From Paracoccaceae bacterium (GTDB lineage Bacteria; Pseudomonadota; Alphaproteobacteria; Rhodobacterales; Rhodobacteraceae), in the NCBI GenBank assembly GCA_024642725.1, contig JAHEAO010000001.1, forward strand, positions 1,343 through 65,342: DNA of 64,000 nt, given 5' to 3'. Positions 7,571-17,383 of this stretch are shown piece by piece (the stretch's first letter is position 1; each line of letters starts with the position of its first letter). Made by a program: the position numbers and the translations under genes. Under the pieces are notes generated by a model. That model saw nothing but the letters and a program-made list of their open reading frames with translations, was not told the origin of the DNA and did no database searches.

Positions 7571-9094
7571 CTACATAACGCACCCGATTTGCCAGGGCAC
7601 AAACTCGTTGTCGCCTAGACCCAAAGCCTCGCTCTTGGTCTTTTCACCGGACGCCACCCGCAGGATCATGTCCAGAATAACTTGCCCTTTCTGGGCCATT
7701 GGAACACCTGCACTGACGATGTCGCCGCAATTGATGTCCATGTCATCGGTCATCGAAGCATAGAGCGCATCATTGGTGGCGAGCTTGATCGTCGGCGCGG
7801 GCTTCGACCCGAAAGCCGACCCTCGACCTGTCGTAAAAACAACGATCTGGGCTCCCGAAGCGATCTGCCCGGTGACCGATGCCGGATCGTATCCGGGTGA
7901 ATCCATGAAAACGAATCCCGGACGATTTGATTTTTCCCCATAGGCCAGAACATCGGTCAATGGAGTCGTGCCACCTTTTGCCGCGGCGCCGAGCGATTTC
8001 TCGAGGATCGTCGTAAGACCGCCTGCCTTATTGCCCGGTGATGGATTGTTGTCCATGGAACCGCCATTCATCGCTGTATATTCTTCCCACCATCTGATCC
8101 TTTCGATCAGCTTGTCAGCAACCTCCCCGTCCGCTGCACGACGCAGAAGAAGTTGCTCTGCGCCGTAAATCTCTGGCGTTTCGGCCAGAATTGCCGTTCC
8201 TCCCAGTCCGACTAGCAAATCCGACGCCGCCCCAAGGGCCGGGTTGGCCGTTATGCCTGAAAACCCGTCCGAGCCTCCGCATTGCAGCGCAACCTTGAGC
8301 GCCGATGCCGGAACCTCTTCCCGCCGGACCTTGTTGACCTCTGGCAGCAGCTCCTTAACCATGGCGACAATTGCAGCCACCGTTTTCGTTGTCCCACCCG
8401 TGTCTTGAATCGTAAGACCATGAAACCGGTCCGATCCCGCTGCGTCGAAGACCTGTTTCATCCGGGCAATCTGCATCACCTCGCATCCCAGGCCGACGAA
8501 GATTGCGGCCCCCACATTCGGATGGGTCGCATGCCCCCAAAGAACGCGCTGCAGGTTCGAGAAGCCAGGGCCTTCTGTATTCATCGCACAGCCGGTTCCG
8601 TGCGCGAACGCGACGACTCCATCGACGTTCGGATAGTCGCGCAGGATACCGCACGAGTTGATCTCGTCGGCTGCCCTTCGGATGACAGTCGCTGAACAGT
8701 TGACCGTGGCACAGACGGCTATGAAATTGCGCGTGCCCACCTGTCCACCCGCCCGGCGATAGCCCTGAAAAACCGCAGGAGCGACTTTCGGGATCGCCGC
8801 CGTGGCCACCCCGAGATCGACGCCAATCTGATAGTCCTGGTCGTGGGCACCGATTTCGCAGTTCTGCGTATGCACATGACTTCCTTGGGGAATATCGGTT
8901 GTCGCGTAGCCAATGATTTGTCCGAACTTCAGGACGGCCTGCCCTTTAGGTATCGCGACCCTCGCGATCTTATGACCCGACGACACGGGTTTCTCAAGCG
9001 CGACGCCTTCACCCAAAGGCTTCGAGCCGGCTCCGGCCCGTTCCGTCAGAATGGCGACATTATCGCTGGGATGAAGCAAGATCGGTTCAGGCAT
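7571..9094 (-). CDS. uxaA: Altronate dehydratase (UxaA family)
   Basis: A 507-residue full-length UxaA-type enzyme. An N-terminal SAF domain (about residues 10-90) is followed by the UxaA core, with HGTGCAMN, GLGCEVMQ, QCGGSDGFSG and TTGRGSAFG motifs that contribute the metal/cysteine active site. The reaction is D-altronate to 2-keto-3-deoxy-D-gluconate; galactarate dehydratases share the fold, so the substrate is inferred. The divergent neighbour is a 2-keto-3-deoxygluconate kinase, which would use the product. No uxaB or uxaC is in the window. Confidence 0.85.
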   Translation of the reverse strand: MPEPILLHPSDNVAILTERAGAGSKPLGEGVALEKPVSSGHKIARVAIPKGQAVLKFGQIIGYATTDIPQGSHVHTQNCEIGAHDQDYQIGVDLGVATAAIPKVAPAVFQGYRRAGGQVGTRNFIAVCATVNCSATVIRRAADEINSCGILRDYPNVDGVVAFAHGTGCAMNTEGPGFSNLQRVLWGHATHPNVGAAIFVGLGCEVMQIARMKQVFDAAGSDRFHGLTIQDTGGTTKTVAAIVAMVKELLPEVNKVRREEVPASALKVALQCGGSDGFSGITANPALGAASDLLVGLGGTAILAETPEIYGAEQLLLRRAADGEVADKLIERIRWWEEYTAMNGGSMDNNPSPGNKAGGLTTILEKSLGAAAKGGTTPLTDVLAYGEKSNRPGFVFMDSPGYDPASVTGQIASGAQIVVFTTGRGSAFGSKPAPTIKLATNDALYASMTDDMDINCGDIVSAGVPMAQKGQVILDMILRVASGEKTKSEALGLGDNEFVPWQIGCVM

Positions 9095-9252
9095 TCTACG
9101 GCTCCAAATATTTTAGGCGAGATCCAGTCAGATTAGTCAGGTTCCTTCATCGGATTAAAGCCCCGACTGACGGTCCCCCGCCTACTTTCTTCTTTTCGGC
9201 GAGACCGAGACAGGTATTGTCCGGGGGCCAAAGACCAATGAACGAGGATGGC

Positions 9253-10143
9253 ATGAGCAGTTTCTTATCGATCGGTGAATGCATGGTCGAATTCGCACCG
9301 AGCGGCGATGGTCATTTCACTATGTCCTTCGCAGGCGACACCTTCAATACTGCCTGGTATCTCCGCCGTATGCTTTCAGGGCAGCATGACGTTGGCTATG
9401 CAACCATGATCGGCACAGACAGCATCTCGGATGCGATGCAGGCCTTCATGCAGGAGGCCGGCATCAATATCGGGGCGGTTCATCGCGAAAGTGCCAGAAC
9501 CGTGGGGCTTTATCTTATTCAGTTGAAGGATGGAGAACGCAGCTTCAGCTATTGGCGCAGCCAGTCGGCCGCGCGGCAATATGCCAGTGATCGGATGCGC
9601 TTGCAGGCGGATTTGGCAGGACGTGACATGATCTTCTTTTCCGGTATCTCTCTGGCAATCCTGCCCGAAGCGGATCGGTCTGTCTTTCTCGAAACCTTGG
9701 CCGACACAAGACAAAGTGGCACCAAGGTCGTCTTCGACACGAACCTGCGACCGCGACTTTGGCCCACTGTTCCGGCGATGCGCGAATGGACGGAACGGGC
9801 CGCCGCTATCGCCGATATCGTCATGCCATCATTCGAGGATGAAGCCCTTTACTTCGGGGACAAGTCGCCTGCGGCAACAGTCGAACGATACGGGGGGAAT
9901 TCCGAAACGGTCGTGGTCAAGAATGCCTCTGATCCTGTCCTCGTTTCCTCTGGCGGTAACAAGTTCACCGTATCGATCCATCCGGTCGATCAGGTTGTGG
10001 ATTCCACAGCCGCAGGAGATTCCTTTGATGCCGGCTTCCTTGCAGCAATCCTGAACGGTGAAAGTCTGCATGATGCCGTCGGACAGGGCGCAGCCCTTGC
10101 CGCAAAGGTCGTGCAGGGCAGAGGCGCCTTGGTCCCGGTCTAA
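9253..10143 (+). CDS. kdgK: 2-keto-3-deoxygluconate kinase (PfkB family)
   Basis: A 296-residue ribokinase/PfkB-family sugar kinase. It starts with GECMVEFAPSG, as KdgK proteins do, and ends with the family signature DSTAAGDSFDAGF containing the catalytic aspartate. It phosphorylates 2-keto-3-deoxygluconate to KDPG, feeding the Entner-Doudoroff aldolase. The ATG at 9253 was chosen because GAGG lies at good spacing; ATGs at 9217 and 9238 are possible. It is divergent from uxaA across about 160 bases. Its stop overlaps the stop of the convergent FAH-family gene. Confidence 0.85.
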   Translation: MSSFLSIGECMVEFAPSGDGHFTMSFAGDTFNTAWYLRRMLSGQHDVGYATMIGTDSISDAMQAFMQEAGINIGAVHRESARTVGLYLIQLKDGERSFSYWRSQSAARQYASDRMRLQADLAGRDMIFFSGISLAILPEADRSVFLETLADTRQSGTKVVFDTNLRPRLWPTVPAMREWTERAAAIADIVMPSFEDEALYFGDKSPAATVERYGGNSETVVVKNASDPVLVSSGGNKFTVSIHPVDQVVDSTAAGDSFDAGFLAAILNGESLHDAVGQGAALAAKVVQGRGALVPV

Positions 10144-11288
10144 AGCAAATCTCGTACAGCCAGATTGCGCATCAAAGCGGCCGTTCCGAAGGTCCATTCC
10201 GGGCAATTCGTCGACAGGTCAACGGTATTCCGCAGGACCCCAAGCCCCGGGGCCGAGATTGTCACGACATCTCCGATCTTATGGGTGAATCCCTCACCAA
10301 CGGCGTCCCGATCTTGGGTCGGGGCAAAAAGCGTGCCAAGGAACAGCATGAAGCCGTCGGGGTACTGGTGATGACGTCCGATCGTCTGGCCAACGATGTC
10401 GGCCGGATCGCGGCTGATTTCCTTCATTGAAGAATGGCCATCGAGGACAAATCCATCGGTGCCTTCAACCCTGAGCGCCAATTCGAACCGGCGAACTTCG
10501 TCCAGCGTAAACTGATCATCGAATAGCCGGATCACCGGGCCAATCGAACAGGAAGCATTGTTGTCCTTGGCCTTCGGAAGCAACAGCGCGGAGCGACCTT
10601 CTATGTCGCGCAGATTGACATCGTTTCCCAATGCCGCGCCGACAATCCGCCCCCTCGAATTCACGGCCAGAACAATCTCTGGTTCAGGGTTGTTCCAGAT
10701 CGATATTGGATGCAACCCGATGGCCGCGCCGGGACCAACCGACGAGAGAACCGGTGCCTTTGAAAAGACCTCAGCATCGGGACCGATACCAACCTCGAGG
10801 TATTGGGACCAAAGGCCCTCAGCGATAAGCGCCGCCTTAACCTTGGCCGCCTCCGGCGATCCCGGACGAATGTTGCTGAGGCTGTCTCCAAGAATGGCAC
10901 CCACTCGTTTCCGGATCGCCTCAGCCTTCTTTGGGTCACCCGCCGCCTGTTCCTCGATGACGCGTTCGACCATCGAGCCTGCAAATGTCACGCCGCTGGC
11001 CTTGATGACCTGCAAATCGCACGGCGCAAGAAAGTGGAGCTGCGACAGGTCTGCGGGCGGCGCGGCAGCAATGTCCGCCAGGCTCCCGAGCTTCACGCCG
11101 GACGCACCGCGCACATAAGCGGCCGGGTTGTCCATCTCACAGATGTCCCTGACCAAAGGTGCCTTTTTTGATGTTATATCGAATACATCGCCATCCCTTA
11201 TCGTCACGACACAGGGCCCCTTGACGGTTGGGTTCCAAACCCGACCCAACAGACAGCCCGCTTCGGCCTTCGCATCAAGAAATGTCAT
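10140..11288 (-). CDS. Fumarylacetoacetate hydrolase-family enzyme, probable 2-keto-3-deoxy-pentonate dehydratase
   Basis: A 382-residue FAH-fold enzyme. The C-terminal half carries the metal-binding pattern of the family: PEPEIVL, NDVNLRDIEGR and a C-terminal GEGFTHKIGDVV segment. Length and N-terminal extension resemble XylX/2-keto-3-deoxy-xylonate or -arabinonate dehydratases of alphaproteobacteria, which make 2-oxoglutarate semialdehyde; the exact substrate is inferred. The start is the ATG preceded by GGGGGACGG. It lies between kdgK and a sugar-kinase gene in a sugar-acid cluster. Confidence 0.75.
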   Translation of the reverse strand: MTFLDAKAEAGCLLGRVWNPTVKGPCVVTIRDGDVFDITSKKAPLVRDICEMDNPAAYVRGASGVKLGSLADIAAAPPADLSQLHFLAPCDLQVIKASGVTFAGSMVERVIEEQAAGDPKKAEAIRKRVGAILGDSLSNIRPGSPEAAKVKAALIAEGLWSQYLEVGIGPDAEVFSKAPVLSSVGPGAAIGLHPISIWNNPEPEIVLAVNSRGRIVGAALGNDVNLRDIEGRSALLLPKAKDNNASCSIGPVIRLFDDQFTLDEVRRFELALRVEGTDGFVLDGHSSMKEISRDPADIVGQTIGRHHQYPDGFMLFLGTLFAPTQDRDAVGEGFTHKIGDVVTISAPGLGVLRNTVDLSTNCPEWTFGTAALMRNLAVRDLL

Positions 11289-11451
11289 TCCGTCCCCCTT
11301 CAAAATCCATCGTGCCGGCAGCATCTCTCGGTCCTGCAAATCGAGCGGCAGGAAACCGCCAATCCGCGTGCGGCGCAACCACAAAAGCTAAGGGCACATC
11401 CCGAGCCTGCCCGCCCGAAACGGCAGCAAAACGCATCGCCCGACCATTGCT

Positions 11452-12108
11452 TCAACCTTTGTCCGCGATCCTGAGCGACAGATCGCAATCGCCCTTCTCA
11501 CGGATGATCCGATCGGCGTTGGGGATATCGTTTCGTCGTGCCCTTTGTTCTGCGTCAGAACGCGACAATCCGTGATCGAGCCATCTTTGCGTCAGCCGCG
11601 CTTCAAGAATTTCATGCGGGACGTCGAGCCAGGCTGACAGGTCCCAAATCGACTGCAAGTCCCGCCAGGGCTCTTCGTTGAAGCACAGGTAGTTGCCCTC
11701 GACGACCGCAATCTTATGTCCGCGTTCAACCGCAATCGTGCCTGCAATGGCAATGTCGCGGGACCGGTCAAATGACGGAAAGGCAACCTCTGCATCCGAT
11801 TTCAATCTCTTGATTGCATGAACGAAGCCCGAAGCGTCGAAGGTTTCCGGCGCGCCTTTCCGATCCAGGATACCCCGTTGCCGCAATATCTGATTGTCGA
11901 GGTGAAATCCGTCCATAGGGACCAGGATGGCAGGCAGGCCCATGTCCGTAAGCTTGTCTGTCACGGCAGAAGCCAAGGTCGATTTTCCCGATGCGGGCGG
12001 ACCCGACAAAGCCAGCAGGATCCTGTCGGATGAACCTCCGGCCAAATCTGCTCCTCTTCGGGCAAGTTGTTCAACTGCCTCACTCTTCGAGACCACCAGC
12101 GTCGACAT
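11452..12108 (-). CDS. P-loop kinase, FrcK/uridine-kinase-like
   Basis: A 218-residue P-loop kinase with Walker A GPPASGKST, a substrate-side motif PMDGFHLDN and VVEGNYLCF. These are shared by the pantothenate/uridine kinase superfamily and by FrcK, the fructose-import-associated kinase of rhizobia. It is probably a sugar or nucleoside kinase in the cytoplasm; the substrate cannot be read from sequence. The start ATG follows GTGAGG. It is about 160 bases downstream (in its own direction) of tRNA-Ala and precedes the FAH gene, perhaps as one unit. Confidence 0.7.
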   Translation of the reverse strand: MSTLVVSKSEAVEQLARRGADLAGGSSDRILLALSGPPASGKSTLASAVTDKLTDMGLPAILVPMDGFHLDNQILRQRGILDRKGAPETFDASGFVHAIKRLKSDAEVAFPSFDRSRDIAIAGTIAVERGHKIAVVEGNYLCFNEEPWRDLQSIWDLSAWLDVPHEILEARLTQRWLDHGLSRSDAEQRARRNDIPNADRIIREKGDCDLSLRIADKG

Positions 12109-12240
12109 AGCAAGAAACACCTCACGGGGAATGATCAAGACGCCGTAAGACTGCGGGCGCCCGGGAACTGTGCAATGCATCGCACGCTTTCGCAACGATC
12201 TCTTGCGATCAGAACGGGCAGAAGTGAAAAGCGCGAAGAC

Positions 12241-12316
<76 letters not shown>

Positions 12317-12578
12317 AGCGGTCTGAGATGTGGGCAATCGGGCGAGGCTTGTCAAGCGTCACGGGATGCGCAGCACGTACAGATTCTTGATACGCTCAAG
12401 TAGGCCGAACGCACCGCAAGGATTTGTCAAATTGGCGATCACGCGGTGCCTCAATCCCCAAGCCGAATCTGAGCTTGCCGTCTGCGTCCGCCGTCACCCG
12501 ACAACGCATCATTCATTGCACAAGACGCCAGGAAAACAATGCAAAACTTCATCTCGGCTCCTGCAATGATCGGCATCG

Positions 12579-12977
12579 TCACCCCCACTGTTCGCCAAGC
12601 GCCCGCAATATGTCGGCGCGGCTCACCTGACCGACGAGCCTGCCATCCTGCATCACCGGGAACCGTCGAAACGTGCTGGCTACGAAAGCTTCCGCGGCAG
12701 AAACGATGTCCATGCCGGCGTCAAGCGTCTGCACGTCCTTCGACATGTAGTCGGCGACAGATCCTCCCCAGTCCCGGTAATAACTCGCATGTAATGCGGC
12801 CTTGAGACAGTCCTTCTTCGACAGAACCCCGACAAGCCCACCCGCGGCGTCGACCACGGGCGCGCCGGAAATGTGGCGCTCAAGCAAGATGTGCATCGCC
12901 TGATTTATCTCTGTCTCGGGGGCCAGAGTGATCAGATTGGTTGCCATGTAGTGCGAAATTCTGGGCCGGTCGTTCAT
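12579..12977 (-). CDS. CBS-domain pair protein in the nqr operon
   Basis: A 132-residue protein made of two CBS motifs: ITLAPETEINQAMHILLE with HISGAPVVDAAGGLVGVLS, and VQTLDAGMDIVSAAEAF with RRFPVMQDGRLVGQVSR. Tandem CBS domains bind adenine nucleotides or S-adenosyl compounds and act as energy sensors. The start was set at 12977 because its ATG overlaps the nqrM stop (ATGA), implying translational coupling. It is the last gene of the Nqr operon and has no fused effector domain. A role in sensing for the complex is inference. Confidence 0.85.
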   Translation of the reverse strand: MNDRPRISHYMATNLITLAPETEINQAMHILLERHISGAPVVDAAGGLVGVLSKKDCLKAALHASYYRDWGGSVADYMSKDVQTLDAGMDIVSAAEAFVASTFRRFPVMQDGRLVGQVSRADILRALGEQWG

Positions 12978-13135
12978 GATGGTTTCTTCGCTTTGCAGAC
13001 GCCGCAATCAGCCCCCTTGATGCAGTTCAGCCCCCCGCAGGATCCCTTGATTGGCGCGCGCCCGAAGACCACGCCAAGCGCCAGCCCCCCGATCGCCAGA
13101 AGGATCAGCAGAAATGCCAGCAAAAAAGTCCCCAT
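12974..13135 (-). CDS. nqrM: Na+-NQR maturation protein NqrM
   Basis: A 53-residue protein: one N-terminal transmembrane helix (FLLAFLLILLAIGGLALGVV) followed by a short cysteine-rich tail with Cys33, Cys38, Cys44 and Cys47 (SCGGLNCIKGADCGVC). This is the DUF539/NqrM family, required in Vibrio for inserting the iron centre between NqrD and NqrE; Cys33 is in the position reported as essential. AGGAG lies eight bases before the ATG. It lies between apbE and the CBS gene, overlapping the latter by four bases. Confidence 0.92.
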   Translation of the reverse strand: MGTFLLAFLLILLAIGGLALGVVFGRAPIKGSCGGLNCIKGADCGVCKAKKPS

Positions 13136-13146
13136 ACCGATTTCTC

Positions 13147-14115
13147 CTAGACGATGACCTGGCGCATGAAATCACCTGTCATGACTTCGGTCCCCACATT
13201 TTCCCTGACACTGACGAATAGCGCGTCGATACCAAGTCCGCGCGCCCTATCCGCGCCCTTCTCAGGTCCCATGACAGTCAGCGCCGTTGCCAGAGCATCC
13301 GCGCGCATTCCGCTTTCCGCAACGACCGAGACAGAAAACGCCTCGCCCGAGATTGGCCGACCCGTCCCGGGATCGATCAAATGAGCGATGCTGCGGCCTT
13401 GATCCGCATAGCCCTGCGCCGCTGTTCCCGAGGTCGCAAGCGCAAGACCCGCGCCAATCGCCACCACACGCTGCATTTCAAGACCGGGCGCGCCCGGACG
13501 CTCTATGCCGACGCGCCAGAGCGACCCATTCGGGCGCAGGCCGATGGCCTTCACGTCGCCGCCAAGGTCAATCAGCGCATCAGAGATCCCTTGGGCCTCA
13601 AGTCCCACCGCGATGCGGTCCAGCGCATATCCCTTCGCAATTCCGCAAAAATCGAGCGTCCGCCCCGCAGCAGTTTTCCGCAGTCGTCCCGGTTCTGTCA
13701 CGATATCCTGCCAGCGACCCGCACGGCCCTCTATCGGTCCGAAACCATAGCGCGAGACAATCGGGCCGACCGTCGGATTGAAGGCCCCGTCGGTCAGGTC
13801 CGCGATTTCCAGAGAAGCGGCGGCAACTTCAGAAATCTCATCTCCGCAACGATGCCACCGTGTATCGGCCGATCTGTTGAAGCGGCTGATTTCCGAGCTT
13901 TCGCGCCACGGCGAAAGCGTGGCATCGACCTGTTCGATGACCTGCTCTACAACATTGGCCGCGACGATCAGATCCGCCTCTGTCGGCAGAGCAAGCCGCC
14001 AGCTTCCGCCAAAAGCTCGCCCTTCAATAGAATGACCGCCTGCCCAAGCCGGAAACGCCACGGCGAGTGCCGCACCACCGGTCGCCAGGATCATATCGCG
14101 TCGTGAAAGCGTCAT
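13147..14115 (-). CDS. apbE: FAD:protein FMN transferase ApbE
   Basis: A 322-residue ApbE flavin transferase. The N-terminus LSRRDMILATGG with a hydrophobic stretch ending AWA looks like a Tat-type export signal. Family motifs are DGAFNPTVGPI, LIDLGGDVKAIG and HLIDPGTGRP. It cleaves FAD and attaches FMN to Thr/Ser in D-x-x-(S/T)-G-A-(T/S) motifs of periplasmic domains; here the obvious target is NqrC. The start is three bases after the nqrF stop, so it is part of the same transcript. Confidence 0.92.
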   Translation of the reverse strand: MTLSRRDMILATGGAALAVAFPAWAGGHSIEGRAFGGSWRLALPTEADLIVAANVVEQVIEQVDATLSPWRESSEISRFNRSADTRWHRCGDEISEVAAASLEIADLTDGAFNPTVGPIVSRYGFGPIEGRAGRWQDIVTEPGRLRKTAAGRTLDFCGIAKGYALDRIAVGLEAQGISDALIDLGGDVKAIGLRPNGSLWRVGIERPGAPGLEMQRVVAIGAGLALATSGTAAQGYADQGRSIAHLIDPGTGRPISGEAFSVSVVAESGMRADALATALTVMGPEKGADRARGLGIDALFVSVRENVGTEVMTGDFMRQVIV

Positions 14116-14118
14116 GGC

Positions 14119-15339
14119 TCAGACTCCAAAATCATCAGCGAATACATGGTCGTCTTCAACCCCGGCGTCCGCAAGCATGGCCTTGACGGCGCGGATCATC
14201 AGTGGCGGGCCGCAAAGGTAGTATTCGCAGGCTTCCGGCGCCGGATGCTGTGCCAGGTATTCCTGGAAGACGACGCTGTGGACGAAACCCGTCGCACCGG
14301 TCCAGTTGTCTTCGACCTGCGGATCAGACAGCACGACGGTCCAACGGAAATTCGGATGCGCCTTTTCCAGTGCCGCGAATTCATCTGCGTAAAACAATTC
14401 TGACAGGCTACGGGCACCGTACCAATAGCTGATGGCCCGGTCCGAAACGGTACGCGACAACTGGTCGTGGATGATCGCCCGCAGCGGCGCCATCCCCACG
14501 CCGCCACCGATCACCACCATCTCTGCGCCCGTTTCCTGAGCGCGGAAACTTCCGAACGGTCCAGACGCGATCACCCGATCACCGGGCGCCAGACCGAAAA
14601 GCCACGATGAAACGATGCCGGGCGAAACCTCCGGGCTGGACGGCGGCGGCAGGGCAAGACGGATGTTCAGCACAATGCGCCCCGCTGCCGTGTCTTCAGG
14701 GCGATTTGCAACCGAATAAGCCCGAGTCACCGGCTCGTCGGACTGCACGGAAAGACTGCGGATCGTTTTCCAGCTCGGTTCATGCGCCACCGGTACGTCG
14801 TAATCCCGGTAGCTCAGCCGGTAAGGGGGTGCTGTGACCTGAACGAAGGAACCGGCCTCGATGTCCGGACGCATTCCCGGCGGCAACTGTAAAACGACCT
14901 CACGGATAAGCGGCGCGAGTGGACGGACGCTTTCGACTTTGCATTCGAATTCTTCGGCGCCGATCAGGTCTTGAGGCACCTCGATCGCCATCGCGGTCCG
15001 CACCGTTACCTGGCAGGCAAGATGCACCCCGTCCCTCATCTCTGACTTTGTCAGGCGCGAAGCTTCGGTCGGCACGGCCGGTCCGCCGCCCGAAAGCACC
15101 TTGACCCTGCACAGACCGCAGGTGCCGGCGCCCGCGCAGGCTGATGGAACCAGAACGCCGTTGTCGTTCAACGCGCCCAGCAACTTGGCCCCCGTATGTG
15201 TCTCGATCCGGGTCGCCCCATTGATCGTCAGGGTTACCGGGCGCGCCGGCATCAGAACCGACCGCGCCGCAATGACCAAGAGTGCCAGAACCAGAACGAG
15301 CGCCGTCAGCAACAGGCTGCCAAGAAAAATTTCCGTCAT
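14119..15339 (-). CDS. nqrF: Na+-NQR subunit F, NADH dehydrogenase module
   Basis: A 406-residue subunit: an N-terminal membrane helix (about residues 5-26), then a 2Fe-2S domain with Cys68, Cys74, Cys77 and Cys109, matching the Vibrio pattern offset by two. An FAD-binding motif [11 protein letters not shown] and an NADH-binding motif [12 protein letters not shown] follow. It takes electrons from NADH and passes them FAD to 2Fe-2S to the membrane subunits. The length is the family norm. It overlaps the nqrE stop by four bases (ATGA). Confidence 0.95.
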   Translation of the reverse strand: MTEIFLGSLLLTALVLVLALLVIAARSVLMPARPVTLTINGATRIETHTGAKLLGALNDNGVLVPSACAGAGTCGLCRVKVLSGGGPAVPTEASRLTKSEMRDGVHLACQVTVRTAMAIEVPQDLIGAEEFECKVESVRPLAPLIREVVLQLPPGMRPDIEAGSFVQVTAPPYRLSYRDYDVPVAHEPSWKTIRSLSVQSDEPVTRAYSVANRPEDTAAGRIVLNIRLALPPPSSPEVSPGIVSSWLFGLAPGDRVIASGPFGSFRAQETGAEMVVIGGGVGMAPLRAIIHDQLSRTVSDRAISYWYGARSLSELFYADEFAALEKAHPNFRWTVVLSDPQVEDNWTGATGFVHSVVFQEYLAQHPAPEACEYYLCGPPLMIRAVKAMLADAGVEDDHVFADDFGV

Positions 15340-15935
15340 GGCGCGACCCCGGCGAAGGCGGAGAAACCAAGAGAAAGCAGCCCGGTGACGATGAAGGCGC
15401 TCGCCAACCCCTGCACACCCTTGGGCATGTCGCTGTATTTCAGGCGCTCCCGTATCGCTGCGAAGGTGACGATGGCAAGCGCCCAGCCGACGCCGCTGCC
15501 AAACCCGTATGTCAGGGCTTCGCCCATTTCATACTGGCGCTCGACCATGAAAAGACTGCCGCCAAGAATCGCGCAGTTCACCGTGATCAGCGGCAGGAAG
15601 ATACCAAGCGCGCGGTAGAGTGCCGGGGCATAGCGATCCAGAACCATTTCAAGGATCTGAACCATCGCTGCAATGACACCGATGAAGGATACCAACTTGA
15701 GGAAGGTCAAATCGACATCGGGAAGGCCGATCCAACTCCAGGCGCCCTCGACCAGAAGTCCGTTGAAAATCAGGTTGTTGACCGGCACGGTTATGGTCTG
15801 AACCACGATCACGGCCAGCCCCAGCCCCGCAGCCGTCTCAACTCGTTTCGAGACCGCGAGAAAAGTGCACATGCCAAGGAAGAACGAAAGCGCAAGGTTC
15901 TCTTCAAAAACGGATTTCAGGAACAGCTCAATCAC
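15336..15935 (-). CDS. nqrE: Na+-NQR subunit E
   Basis: A 199-residue membrane protein with six predicted helices. It retains the two iron-ligand half-motifs [12 protein letters not shown] (Cys23) and VNCAILGG (Cys121), which with NqrD bind the membrane-centre iron cluster. The GTG at 15935 was chosen because family members start just before E-L-F-L-K-S-V-F; the upstream frame is not membrane-like. It overlaps the nqrD stop by eight bases. Confidence 0.93.
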   Translation of the reverse strand: MIELFLKSVFEENLALSFFLGMCTFLAVSKRVETAAGLGLAVIVVQTITVPVNNLIFNGLLVEGAWSWIGLPDVDLTFLKLVSFIGVIAAMVQILEMVLDRYAPALYRALGIFLPLITVNCAILGGSLFMVERQYEMGEALTYGFGSGVGWALAIVTFAAIRERLKYSDMPKGVQGLASAFIVTGLLSLGFSAFAGVAP

Positions 15936-16581
15936 GGTCCGGCCTCCCGGTCCTGATCCGGAACTCCGGTTCCTCGGCCTGTTCGGGCCAGATGGCCCGT
16001 GCCAGCCAGACCAGAAGGCCCAGTATGAAGAAGGCCGAAGGCGCAAGCTGCATCAGGCCCAATGGCTGGAACCAGCCGCCATCGGCGACGGTCGGCAATA
16101 TCGTTCGCCCCATGAGCGAACCCGCGCCCAGAAGCTCCCGCAGGCTTCCGACGATCACGAGGATCAGACTGTATCCCAGTCCATTGCCAAGTCCGTCGAG
16201 CATGCTGGGCAGAACCGGATTGCGCATGGCAAAGGCCTCTGCCCGGCCAAGCACAAGACAGTTCGTCACGATCAGCCCGACGAAGATCGAAAGCCGCTTG
16301 CTCATTTCAAATGCATAGGCCTGCAAGATCTCATCGATCACGATCACCAGAGACGCGATGATCGTAATCTGCACGATCAGCCGGATTGACGTTGGAACAT
16401 GGCGGCGAATGGCGCTGATGATGGCACCCGAAGCAATCAGAACACCCGTTAGTGCCACCGACATCGTGACGGCTGTCGAAAGCGAGGTTGTCACCGCCAG
16501 CGCGGAGCAAATGCCAAGGATCTGAAGCGTTACAGGATTGCCCCGGATCAGCGGGTCGGTGACATGGCGGATCAGCGACAT
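15928..16581 (-). CDS. nqrD: Na+-NQR subunit D
   Basis: A 217-residue, six-helix membrane subunit and paralogue of NqrE. The iron-ligand motifs are [11 protein letters not shown] (Cys25) and [13 protein letters not shown] (Cys108), equivalent to Vibrio Cys29 and Cys112. The start at 16581 ([10 protein letters not shown]) matches the family; upstream sequence is nqrC in another frame. The nqrC stop is at 16583, immediately before this start. The C-terminus has an extra charged tail ([10 protein letters not shown]). Confidence 0.93.
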   Translation of the reverse strand: MSLIRHVTDPLIRGNPVTLQILGICSALAVTTSLSTAVTMSVALTGVLIASGAIISAIRRHVPTSIRLIVQITIIASLVIVIDEILQAYAFEMSKRLSIFVGLIVTNCLVLGRAEAFAMRNPVLPSMLDGLGNGLGYSLILVIVGSLRELLGAGSLMGRTILPTVADGGWFQPLGLMQLAPSAFFILGLLVWLARAIWPEQAEEPEFRIRTGRPDRD

Positions 16582-16582
16582 C

Positions 16583-17383
16583 TCAAATCCCCTCCGCCCG
16601 AAGCCGGTCCAGAAAAGGCCCGAACCCGTGATCGCCCAGCCAGAACCGTAGCATGTTGGTGATCCCGGTGCCGGTTTTCGATGCGCCCGAGATGCCATCG
16701 ACTTCATAGGGCTCGCGCGCCTCGCCACGGACCACCGAAATTGCAATATTGCCATCCGCATCCGAGATTTTCTTGCCCGGCCAGAGCGCCTGCCATTCCG
16801 GTTCCTCGATGCGGGAGCCCAACCCCGGCGTGTCGCCCTGTTCGACGATCGTTAACGCGGCGATGGTAACAAGATCGGCCTCCAACGCCAGCATCGCGCG
16901 GATCGTCGACTGATAGCCCGCACCCTGAACCGGCAGCACGATCAGAAGCAGCTTTCCGTCCCTTTCCAGCAGGTAGACCGGTGCGTATTGCGCAATGCGT
17001 TTCAGCCCGGCGATATCGGCGTCGGGGGAAAGGATGATGCTGGTCTCAGGATCTTCCGCGGCTTTGACCAAGTCATAGGATGCAGGATCGACACCCTCTG
17101 CAAAGCTGCCGTCGCTGAGGTCGACCACGCGGGTTTCAAGCCCGTCCACGCCCGCTTCGAGCATGAGATTTCGCAGCCCCGGCAAGGTATCGAGCATCTT
17201 ATCCATCCGGGCCTGACGTTCCGCCGCAAGATGGGCCTCCTGCAGGGGTTTCAGCGTGACCGAGGTCACGGACACGACCAGCGCGGAAACCAGCGCCACC
17301 AGAAAGGCAATGCCAATCGTCTTGACGCGGTCGTCGTTCGGCCGTGCCAGAAACCGGCGCCATGGATGAAACCGGCTAGCCAC
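16583..17383 (-). CDS. nqrC: Na+-NQR subunit C (covalent FMN carrier), SGAS variant
   Basis: A 266-residue subunit with one N-terminal helix ([18 protein letters not shown]) and a periplasmic FMN-binding domain. The flavin attachment motif reads [10 protein letters not shown], so the acceptor position is Ser235; Vibrio and most NqrC proteins have Thr (SGAT). The conserved end [12 protein letters not shown] is intact. The GTG at 17383 gives the best N-terminus and overlaps the nqrB stop by eight bases. ApbE can in principle use Ser or Thr, so flavinylation is likely but unproven. Confidence 0.92.
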   Translation of the reverse strand: MASRFHPWRRFLARPNDDRVKTIGIAFLVALVSALVVSVTSVTLKPLQEAHLAAERQARMDKMLDTLPGLRNLMLEAGVDGLETRVVDLSDGSFAEGVDPASYDLVKAAEDPETSIILSPDADIAGLKRIAQYAPVYLLERDGKLLLIVLPVQGAGYQSTIRAMLALEADLVTIAALTIVEQGDTPGLGSRIEEPEWQALWPGKKISDADGNIAISVVRGEAREPYEVDGISGASKTGTGITNMLRFWLGDHGFGPFLDRLRAEGI

